This document shows positions 16,129 through 22,582 of a DNA stretch of 28,508 nt, piece after piece. The DNA is taken from the NCBI GenBank assembly GCA_937960795.1, contig CALGPA010000094.1:1-28508 (forward strand). The letters run 5' to 3'. A program made the translations under genes and the position numbers. Within the stretch, counting starts at the first letter, position 1, and each line of letters starts with the position of its first letter. The notes beneath the pieces were generated by a model. The model searched no databases, was not told where the DNA came from, and saw nothing but the letters and a program-made list of their open reading frames with translations. Source of the stretch: an uncultured bacterium. Its GTDB lineage: Bacteria; Cloacimonadota; Cloacimonadia; Cloacimonadales; Cloacimonadaceae.

Positions 16129-16218
16129 CGTAAGTGCTTGGAAAATATGGCGTGCCCACGCCTTGCTCACCGGTCGCTCACCGGTCGAGCGTGCAAGCGG
16201 TGAGAAAATAAAGACTTA
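16129..16218 (+). repeat. Dispersed roughly 110-bp repeat, middle copy
   Basis: The 39-base core at 16166-16204 is bounded by CTCACCG and CGGTGAG and differs from each of the other two copies at a single position. An upstream hairpin, GGCGTG (16150-16155) and CACGCC (16158-16163), occupies the place of a different-sequence hairpin in the left copy. After AAAATAAAGACTTA the similarity stops, so the distal arm seen in the other copies is missing. The repeat begins 25 bases after a terminator and lies upstream of xthA. Between it and the xthA promoter I see nothing else. Confidence 0.85.
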
Positions 16219-16339
16219 CAGCTTTGTAAACTGCGTCCACGACCGGAGTTTTGCTCGATCTTTTCTTTGCGCTTGAAAATCTGTTCTAAGAGCTATCTTC
16301 TGATGTCGCAAGAATGAATCTGGATCCGGATATATCCTA

Positions 16340-16368
16340 TTGACAGTCCTGCGTTATTGGCTTAAATT
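16340..16368 (+). promoter_or_regulatory. Promoter for xthA
   Basis: A perfect TTGACA (16340-16345) and TAAATT (16363-16368) are separated by 17 bases, 26 bases upstream of the chosen ATG. Confidence 0.6.
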
Positions 16369-16394
16369 ATCTTAAAAAGCACGTGAGGATATAT

Positions 16395-17168
16395 ATGAAG
16401 CTGACGATTTGGAGCTGGAACGTAAACGGTCTCAGAGCCATCCTAAAAAAAGACTTTTTGCAAACCATTATTGACGAAGATCCGGACATCTTGGGGATGC
16501 AAGAAACTAAGCTACAAAAGCATCAGATTCCAGACGAGATAGAGATTCTGAAAGACTATCACAGATATTGGTCACATGCTCTACGCAAGGGCTATTCCGG
16601 CACGGCTCTGTTTAGCAAAATCAAACCGATCGGATTTGAAGACTATTTCGGGGTGGAGGAATTTGACACAGAAGGCAGGATAAACATTGCCGAATATGAG
16701 GATTTCTATCTCTTTAACATCTACTTTCCCAATGGGGCTATGAGCGATGAGAGGCTGGATTATAAACTGAGGTTTTATGACAAGGCATTTGAAGTGATGC
16801 AATCTAAAAGAGCTACCGGGAAAGCCGTCTTTGTGGCAGGTGACTATAATACTGCCCACAAAGAGATTGACCTTGCAAGACCCAAGGACAACGAGAAGAT
16901 ATCAGGATTTTTGCCCATCGAACGCGCCTGGCTGGATAAGCTCGTGGAGCATGGATGGGTGGATACTTTCAGGGATTTTGAGTCTGCAGGCGAGCACTAC
17001 TCGTGGTGGAGTTATCGCACAGCAGCCCGAGCCCGAAATATCGGCTGGAGGATTGACTACTTTTTCGTAGACAAAGAGCATCGAAATTGGGTTCACAATG
17101 CCGGCATCCGCCAAGATATCATGGGCTCGGATCACTGCCCTGTATTCGTGGAGATTATCTTGCCTTAA
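16395..17168 (+). CDS. xthA: Exodeoxyribonuclease III (AP endonuclease)
   Basis: This is a Mg-dependent AP endonuclease / 3'-5' exonuclease of base-excision repair, 257 residues. Motifs are SWNVNGLRA (7-15) and LGMQETKL (33-40) with the metal-binding Glu E37. Further on are YSGTALFSK, NIYFPNG, the catalytic GDYNTAHKEIDLARPKDN, YSWWSYRTAARARNIGWRID and the C-terminal SDHCPVF with the catalytic His. I chose the ATG at 16395, which has GAGG 6 bases upstream, over a GTG four codons earlier that overlaps that site. Its 3' end overlaps the convergent CAP-domain gene by 14 bases. Apparently monocistronic. Confidence 0.95.
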   Translation: MKLTIWSWNVNGLRAILKKDFLQTIIDEDPDILGMQETKLQKHQIPDEIEILKDYHRYWSHALRKGYSGTALFSKIKPIGFEDYFGVEEFDTEGRINIAEYEDFYLFNIYFPNGAMSDERLDYKLRFYDKAFEVMQSKRATGKAVFVAGDYNTAHKEIDLARPKDNEKISGFLPIERAWLDKLVEHGWVDTFRDFESAGEHYSWWSYRTAARARNIGWRIDYFFVDKEHRNWVHNAGIRQDIMGSDHCPVFVEIILP

Positions 17169-17940
17169 GGACTATTCCTTCCGGATAGTAGCTGCCTTTG
17201 TATCCAAAGCACAGACGATAGTCTCCCCTACCTGCCAAAAACGGCACCAAAAGGGAAAACATGCCTTTGTCCTGCCAATCAATCTTCAGAGGTTGAGCGC
17301 CGACCATCTCCTGTTCATCCGAGATCTGATATGTCTTTTCCGGATCCGGGTAGATCAGGGTGCAGGTCAGATCTTTGGCGGGCTCTGTGCCAAGATATTC
17401 AAATGAGATCCGATAGATCCGCTGTTGATCCAAAGATGTGGGCAGATTTGAGCGCAGCTTCACCAGTGGAGCTGCAAAGTTTTGAGTGGCATACATAGTG
17501 TTGCCGGTCAGCACAATCCCCACTCCCAGATGACTATACTCCGGATTTAGGATGTTTGCGCGATGACCGGGTGAGCTCATCCAGCCGCTCACCAGCTCCT
17601 GAGGGCTAAAGGTGCCCGTATGGCTATTGAATTTGCCAAGATTCTCACCGATTGAGATGACTATCAGCTCGGGATAATATCTTTTTTGACGGCCGGAGAC
17701 TTCATCACCGAGATGATCTTTGTGTGAAAAATAGTTGAACCTATCCATATGACTTGAGTGGATGCGAGCCAGATCTGCCAATCCGTTTTCATAGTTTAAG
17801 GCGTTAAGTGAGTGATTTCTGCGCTCAATATTGGTCAGCCTAAAGACCTCATGTTCAAATTCCCGAATCGTCATGCCCCACATTGGCAAAACGAGCCCAC
17901 ACAACACCAAAATACATATCAATCTGATTGTTTGCTTCAT
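17155..17940 (-). CDS. Secreted CAP/SCP (PR-1-like) domain protein
   Basis: The protein has 261 residues from the ATG at 17940, which has AAGGAGG 8 bases upstream; a TTG two codons earlier is unlikely. The signal peptide is about 1-23. The CAP domain is about 27-160, with HSSHMDRFNYFSHKD (H61, H64), the family tetrad region IGENLG (E99) and SGWMSSPGHRANILNPEYSH (H126), then LGVGIV. The C-terminal roughly 95 residues are an unassigned beta-rich domain (RIYRISFEYLGTEPAKDL). Bacterial CAP proteins of this YkwD class are secreted; their activity is not settled. It lies 18 bases downstream of the DUF5683 gene and is probably co-transcribed with it. Confidence 0.9.
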   Translation of the reverse strand: MKQTIRLICILVLCGLVLPMWGMTIREFEHEVFRLTNIERRNHSLNALNYENGLADLARIHSSHMDRFNYFSHKDHLGDEVSGRQKRYYPELIVISIGENLGKFNSHTGTFSPQELVSGWMSSPGHRANILNPEYSHLGVGIVLTGNTMYATQNFAAPLVKLRSNLPTSLDQQRIYRISFEYLGTEPAKDLTCTLIYPDPEKTYQISDEQEMVGAQPLKIDWQDKGMFSLLVPFLAGRGDYRLCFGYKGSYYPEGIVLKAR

Positions 17941-17958
17941 AAGCAAATCCTCCTTTTA

Positions 17959-18414
17959 TTAAAATCTATATGTTAGTCCTATTGTTTCTTCTTCAAATCT
18001 CAGATGTAATCTTGCCTTTTCATCGGCAAAATCCGCCAAATGTGCGTCTACATAAGCGTCGATCATGCTCAACGCCGCCGTGATCCCAATCCACCAGATA
18101 TTGCTGGTGCGCCTCTCTTTGTATTCATCGACACGCTCAGAATAGAGCTGTGCCAAAAAGGGGTCGGGAGTATCAGCTGCTTTTTTGCGATATTCATCCA
18201 CCTTGCCATCATGATGGATAGTGCTTCCGATGAGGAATCCCTGAGTAGCTATCACCAAAGCTGCTTTGGTATAGGCTTTGTTGTGGATCTGCCCGCCGCC
18301 GGGTATGAAGGCTGAATACAACATAGCTTTGGTAGGGCTTGCAGCCAAAACAGTGAACCCGGACATCAGCAGTATTATCAGAAGCTTCTTCAAAATCCCT
18401 TCTCGTATTTTCAT
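17959..18414 (-). CDS. DUF5683-like small envelope protein
   Basis: The protein has 151 residues. The hydrophobic N-terminus (LLIILLMSGFTVLAA) is a signal peptide or membrane anchor. It is followed by the DUF5683 signature AMLYSAFIPGGGQIHNKAYTKAA (residues about 30-52) with the PGxGQxxN core, a second hydrophobic stretch (ALVIATQGFLIGSTI), a charged helix, and NIWWIGITAALSMIDAYVDAHL. It ends EEETIGLTYRF. Function is unknown in the family, which occurs mainly in FCB-group bacteria. Start choice is uncertain: the ATG at 18414 has no ribosome-binding site, while an in-frame TTG at 18393 follows GAAGGG at 4 bases and would give a compact signal peptide (MKKLLIILL). Confidence 0.8.
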   Translation of the reverse strand: MKIREGILKKLLIILLMSGFTVLAASPTKAMLYSAFIPGGGQIHNKAYTKAALVIATQGFLIGSTIHHDGKVDEYRKKAADTPDPFLAQLYSERVDEYKERRTSNIWWIGITAALSMIDAYVDAHLADFADEKARLHLRFEEETIGLTYRF

Positions 18415-18422
18415 TTTTGCAC

Positions 18423-18451
18423 ATTGGAAATGGGATCCTTATATGTGTCAA
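18423..18451 (-). promoter_or_regulatory. Candidate promoter for the DUF5683-CAP pair
   Basis: On the minus strand a perfect TTGACA (18446-18451) and TCCAAT (18423-18428) are 17 bases apart. The predicted transcription start near 18416 falls almost on the ATG at 18414, which indirectly favours the TTG start at 18393. Confidence 0.4.
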
Positions 18452-18552
18452 GCAGAAAAGATCGCCCGGATCCCACCGAGTACCACGCAGGCGAACACGC
18501 CGCCAGATTCAGGCTAAAATCATTGGCAGCAAAGCCCAGCAAAAAAGATCCG

Positions 18553-19608
18553 TCAAAAAACTTCTCTAGCATTGATCATGAGATTCACCGAATCCTCGCC
18601 AAAGCCGAGATCGGCACGAAGATTGAGCCGTTCTTTGGGGAGGATCGAAAAACGCAGCCCCGCTCCCAAGGACCAATGCGTCTCATCCAGTCGCAGGGTT
18701 TTGGGATCATCAGAGACCTGCCCCAGCTCCGCAAAAAGCACATAACCCAATCTCTGAGAATAGGCTCCATCAAAAGGAAAGTGGCGATGCTCAATGCGTT
18801 GGCTGATACGACATAGATCTATGAAGCGTTTGCTGTCAAAAGCACGAAGCCTATCTCCCAATTCTGCATATAAGAAGACCGGGCTTCCGCTGCTTTGGAT
18901 CTGTATGTCAGCCTGCGTGGCAAGCACTTGTTTGGGGAAAAGAGAATGGAAGTAGCGGATGTCCAGTATGGAGCTTTGGAACTTGTAGTCTCCACCAAGG
19001 GATGGATCGTGCCAGAGCTGTTTGGCCTCAAGTTTCATGCCGCTTTCTGGGTAGTATGATTCATCTGTCGTATCCAGCTTGATGCCTATGCCCCATCCCA
19101 GAAATGTGCCGGCTTCGACTCCCGGAAGGTCAATATTCTCAAGGATGCCGCCGCTTTGCTTTGAGGCAAACTTGTGATATCCGATGTGGCTGAGCGCCAT
19201 GACGCTAAGCTTCTCAGAAAGCCGCTTGCGCAAAGCCATCTCTGAGGAGTATTGCCGGGAAACATAATCCTCAGAGAGATCTGCATCAGTCGAATTTCCG
19301 ATTCCATAGAAATCTCCCGGCCAATCCTCAAACTGGAGACTGGCTTCCACAGACCAATCATCGAGGCGCAATCTGGGAATCAAAGCTATCACAAACTGTC
19401 TGTTTTGGGAATAGATGGTATTCGCCAGAAGGTCGATATTCTTGGGTGTGGAGGCGTCATCCGCAAAATTATAGCGCAAAAAGCTGAACGCTCCCGCCAT
19501 AAGCCTTGTCTCAGAAGTGTATGCCGCATATGGATATGCCGAAAAACTTATCTCTGCGTTTGCCGACAAGCAGCCCAAAAGCATTAGTGCCAAGAAGATG
19601 TATCTCAC
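18553..19608 (-). CDS. POTRA-less Omp85/D15-type outer-membrane barrel protein
   Basis: The protein has 351 residues from a GTG at 19608 preceded by AAAGGA at 6 bases. This start gives an ideal signal peptide, MRYIFLALMLLGCLSANA, then EISF. In-frame alternatives are an ATG at 19635 and a GTG at 19695, neither with a clear ribosome-binding site. The mature chain is all barrel: YGIGNSTDADLSEDYVSRQ, GWGIGIKLDTTDESYYPESG (the Omp85-typical D-x-x-D-x-x-YP-x-x-G pattern), RQLW-like LEAKQLWHD, YAELGDRLRAFD, SLGAGLRFSILPKERLNLR and the terminal Phe in AREVF. This matches the bacterial surface antigen (PF01103) C-terminal half, with no room for POTRA domains. It lies downstream of corA, probably in the same transcript. 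Confidence 0.82.
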   Translation of the reverse strand: MRYIFLALMLLGCLSANAEISFSAYPYAAYTSETRLMAGAFSFLRYNFADDASTPKNIDLLANTIYSQNRQFVIALIPRLRLDDWSVEASLQFEDWPGDFYGIGNSTDADLSEDYVSRQYSSEMALRKRLSEKLSVMALSHIGYHKFASKQSGGILENIDLPGVEAGTFLGWGIGIKLDTTDESYYPESGMKLEAKQLWHDPSLGGDYKFQSSILDIRYFHSLFPKQVLATQADIQIQSSGSPVFLYAELGDRLRAFDSKRFIDLCRISQRIEHRHFPFDGAYSQRLGYVLFAELGQVSDDPKTLRLDETHWSLGAGLRFSILPKERLNLRADLGFGEDSVNLMINAREVF

Positions 19609-19685
19609 ATGTTTTCCTTTGAATCTTTGAGTCATATTTCTAAGCACCAATCTTTTGGGAGCAGGGATTTTTGCAAGGCTTTTTG

Positions 19686-20735
19686 CTACAACCACTTTCT
19701 ACGCCGGAAAAGGAAGATCATTCCACAGACTATCAAGAGCATCAAGATCAAAGCCCCAAAGTAGGCATAGCGATAGTGTAGCTCCGGCATGTAATCAAAA
19801 TTCATGCCATAGATCCCGGCAATGAAGGTGAGCGGGATGAAGATGGTGGCGATGATGGTCAGCACCTTCATGATCTCATTCATGCGGTGTGAGACACTAT
19901 TCATGTACAAATCCACCAAGCCCGACACTGTATCCCGATAGCCCTCGATCCCTTCCACTACGCGGATCGTGTGGTCATAGAGATCAGCCAGATAGACTCC
20001 CAGCTCCGGGCTGATCAAAGGCTCGCTCAAGCGCTCCATCTTCGAGCAGATCTCTCGCATCGGATATATGCTGCGTCTGAGCTCGAGCATCTTTTTGCGG
20101 GATTGATAGATCTTGCCCAAGCTTTCTTTCTGCGGGCTTTCCAGAAGTTCCGTTTCAATCTGCGTGATGTCTTCGCCAAAGCCTTCCAGCAACACAAAAT
20201 AGTAGTCAACGATGGAATCTAAAAGAGCATACAGCAGATAGTCCACACCCTTTTTGCGGATGGGAGCTTTGTCGTCATTTAGCCGCTTGCGGACATGGCT
20301 AAAGGTATCTCCACTCTGCTCTTGAAAGCTTACAAGGAGACGATCCTTGAGCACAAAACTCACTTGCTCAAACTCACTGGTTTCGCCGGATATCATTCGC
20401 AAAATCAGATGTAGGTGCTCGGCATATTCTTCGAGCTTGGGTCGTTGATTGACACTGGTGATGTCCTCTTTGCTGAGCTTGTGCATGCCCAAAAATCCGC
20501 TGATCTCTTCTATCAGCTCCAGATCATGCAAGCCATCAATGTTTAGCCATGAGATGCCGTCAAATTCTTGGATCAGACGGATCGCTTCCTTGGAGCTTGT
20601 GGGTTCTGTCTTAATCAGGGCGTGCTCGTTATACTGAATGAGAAACAGCTCCACTTGGTTCATCTTTTGGGTTCCGGTAAAAACTAATGTGCCCGGGGCA
20701 AGCCCCAGCTTCGAGATGCTTTGCTCTCGGCTCAT
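19686..20735 (-). CDS. corA: CorA-family magnesium/cobalt transporter
   Basis: This is an inner-membrane pentameric divalent-cation channel, 349 residues from the ATG at 20735, which has GGAGG 5 bases upstream. The ATG four codons earlier (20747) overlaps that site and would leave almost no leader. Residues about 1-240 form the cytoplasmic funnel, with EDITSVNQRPKLEEY and a long stalk helix. Two C-terminal helices follow, the first (VLTIIATIFIPLTFIAGIY) ending in the selectivity-filter GMN of IYGMNFDYMPEL (about 308-319), the second (YFGALILMLLIVCGMIFLF), then a basic RRRKWL tail. The GMN-F/Y-xxMPEL loop is canonical for CorA. The Omp85-like gene follows downstream. Confidence 0.95.
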   Translation of the reverse strand: MSREQSISKLGLAPGTLVFTGTQKMNQVELFLIQYNEHALIKTEPTSSKEAIRLIQEFDGISWLNIDGLHDLELIEEISGFLGMHKLSKEDITSVNQRPKLEEYAEHLHLILRMISGETSEFEQVSFVLKDRLLVSFQEQSGDTFSHVRKRLNDDKAPIRKKGVDYLLYALLDSIVDYYFVLLEGFGEDITQIETELLESPQKESLGKIYQSRKKMLELRRSIYPMREICSKMERLSEPLISPELGVYLADLYDHTIRVVEGIEGYRDTVSGLVDLYMNSVSHRMNEIMKVLTIIATIFIPLTFIAGIYGMNFDYMPELHYRYAYFGALILMLLIVCGMIFLFRRRKWL

Positions 20736-20763
20736 TTCCACCTCCATCTTGTTTCATGAAGAT

Positions 20764-20772
20764 AGTATAACA
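20764..20772 (-). promoter_or_regulatory. Extended -10 promoter for corA
   Basis: On the minus strand the sequence reads TGTTATACT, a TG-n extended -10 with TATACT (5/6). The -35 region is poor, as expected for this class. The start near 20757 gives a 20-odd base leader with the GGAGG site, consistent with the ATG at 20735. Confidence 0.5.
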
Positions 20773-20881
20773 CATTTACTAATCCAAGAAAAGCCGCAAA
20801 AGCACAGCCAATCTTGCCTCTTCACACATCAAATCAGAATCATCAGCCGATGCATGAGACATTGCTCGTGAAAATTTCTTT

Positions 20882-20910
20882 TTGCCATGAGCGACTTGAG
20901 ACGATATAAT
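20882..20910 (+). promoter_or_regulatory. Strong sigma70-type promoter for htrA
   Basis: TTGCCA (20882-20887) and a perfect TATAAT (20905-20910) are exactly 17 bases apart. The leader would be about 80 AT-rich bases ending in CAGGAG before the ATG at 20997. I see no sigmaE-type element. Confidence 0.7.
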
Positions 20911-20996
20911 ATACTTGTATGGATTTTATCCCCGTTTGGATTATAGCATTTTTATCTTTTCATTAGACCTAAAATTTTTTTTAACAGGAGTACAGA

Positions 20997-22463
20997 ATGA
21001 GATTAGCCAAAAGCTTGATGATTCTGCTGTTGCTAATTGGTTTCAGTAGAGTTGCCTCAGCAAGAAACCCTATGCTCATGCCCGATGGAGAAAGCCCGGT
21101 AGTCAAGGTGGTTAGAGACGTCCGCGAAGCAGTGGTGCAAATCAAGGTGGAATCCACCGTGAGTGTTCGCAGCAATCGCAATCCCTTCTTTGATGATGAC
21201 TTTTTCCGTTTCTTCTTCCCCTCTCCCCAGACCCAACAGCGCCCTGTGACCTCCATGGGAAGTGGCTTTGTGTATGAATACAACGAGGCCAATCGTGAGG
21301 CCTTTATCATGACGAACAATCACGTGGCAGAACGTGGGCGTGAAGGCACCATCACCGTGACCATGGCAGACAAGAAGATCTACACAGCAGAGGTTGTGGG
21401 TTTGGACGCAAACACCGATGTGGCGGTCATTAAGATCAAGCTCGACGAGGATGATAGCGTGACAGTGGCGCCTCTAGGAGATTCTTCGAGCCTTGAGATC
21501 GGTGAGTGGGCAATCGCCATTGGCAATCCCTTCGCGGAAGGTCTGGATCGCACAGTCACTCTGGGAGTCGTCTCAGCTCTGGGTAGATATGGCGTGATCC
21601 AAGGCAATAACTCACCCTTGTACCAAGACTTCATCCAGACGGATGCGGCGATCAATCCCGGCAATAGCGGAGGACCGCTGCTCAATATCCAAGGCGAAGT
21701 CATCGGCATCAATACTGCCATTGCCAGCACAAGTGGGGGCAATATCGGCATTGGTTTTGCGATTCCGATCAATCTTGCCAAGCGGGTCGTAGAAGACCTC
21801 GTGGCAAAAGGCAGAGTGCAGCGTGCATACATCGGCATACTGCCCCAAGAGATTACCGCCGACCTCGTGGAAGCCTTCAATCTCAAGGAAGTGGCAGGCG
21901 TGTTGGTGGCCAAGGTAGAGGAAGGAAGTCCCGCGGAACAAGGCGGCTTGCAAGCAGGAGACGTCATCCTAGAGATTGATGGCGAAAAAGTGAGCAATGT
22001 AGCTCGCTTTAGGATCGCCGTCGCCACCGCCCGGATCGGGCAACGGGTGCCGGTTCTGATCCTCAGAGACAACGTCGAGATGCGCCTTTCCATCAAGCTG
22101 GAATCCTTCCCGGATGATCCTGATGCTGTCAGCGAAGAAGAGAGCAGCCAATCCTCTCTCACCTCCGGAATCTCGGTGGAAGAAATGGACAGTGAAACCG
22201 CCAGAAGGATGCGAATAAGCTCTGACAACGGCGTGTTGGTAAGCTCAATCGAGCCAAACTCCCCCGCTTCCCGAGCAGGTCTCCAGCCCGGGATGATCAT
22301 CCTGCAGGTGGAAGGCAGTCCTGTCGACAGCGTTAATGAATTCACCGAGGCCCTTTCCAGGGCGATCAAGAACATGGAAGAAAGCAATCGCAAGACCATC
22401 CGCCTCTATGTCTTGGATAGAAATCAAATGCCGATCTTCATGGTGCTGCGCTTTGAAAGCTGA
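20997..22463 (+). CDS. htrA: HtrA/DegP-family periplasmic serine protease with two PDZ domains
   Basis: This is an envelope-stress protease and chaperone, 488 residues. The signal peptide is about 1-22 (MILLLLIGFSRVASA). The trypsin-like domain is about 35-260, with triad H109 in MTNNHVAE, D141 in ANTDVAVIK and S224 in NPGNSGGPLL. An LA-like loop carries the Phe-rich FFDDDFFRFFFPSP (64-77), as in DegP/DegQ. PDZ1 is about 275-360 (RAYIGI, GSPAEQGGLQAGDVIL) and PDZ2 about 385-485 (NGVLVSSIEPNSPASRAGLQ). The CAGGAG site fits the ATG at 20997. It has its own promoter and a terminator behind it, so it is monocistronic. Confidence 0.96.
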   Translation: MRLAKSLMILLLLIGFSRVASARNPMLMPDGESPVVKVVRDVREAVVQIKVESTVSVRSNRNPFFDDDFFRFFFPSPQTQQRPVTSMGSGFVYEYNEANREAFIMTNNHVAERGREGTITVTMADKKIYTAEVVGLDANTDVAVIKIKLDEDDSVTVAPLGDSSSLEIGEWAIAIGNPFAEGLDRTVTLGVVSALGRYGVIQGNNSPLYQDFIQTDAAINPGNSGGPLLNIQGEVIGINTAIASTSGGNIGIGFAIPINLAKRVVEDLVAKGRVQRAYIGILPQEITADLVEAFNLKEVAGVLVAKVEEGSPAEQGGLQAGDVILEIDGEKVSNVARFRIAVATARIGQRVPVLILRDNVEMRLSIKLESFPDDPDAVSEEESSQSSLTSGISVEEMDSETARRMRISSDNGVLVSSIEPNSPASRAGLQPGMIILQVEGSPVDSVNEFTEALSRAIKNMEESNRKTIRLYVLDRNQMPIFMVLRFES

Positions 22464-22491
22464 TTCCATCTAAGCTGGACATCCAATCTGT

Positions 22492-22526
22492 GGCCGGGAC
22501 ATTTCATGCTTCCGGCCTTTTCTTTT
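22492..22526 (+). terminator. Intrinsic terminator after htrA
   Basis: GGCCGGGA (22492-22499) pairs with TTCCGGCC (22510-22517), with one G-T pair, around a 10-base loop. It is followed by TTTTCTTTTT. Confidence 0.85.
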
Positions 22527-22582
22527 TCGCCAAAAACGCTTAAGCTTGTTGACAAAAACGCAAGGAATTGCCAACTAGCTTC

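Noticed and set aside
18424..18816. 130-residue open frame on the plus strand over the Omp85-like gene end
   Set aside because: It is highly basic with no domain, and the opposite frame carries the conserved barrel C-terminus.
21380..22399. 339-residue open frame on the minus strand
   Set aside because: It is antisense to the HtrA protease and PDZ domains, with low-complexity Ser/Thr/Pro-rich content typical of an antisense shadow.
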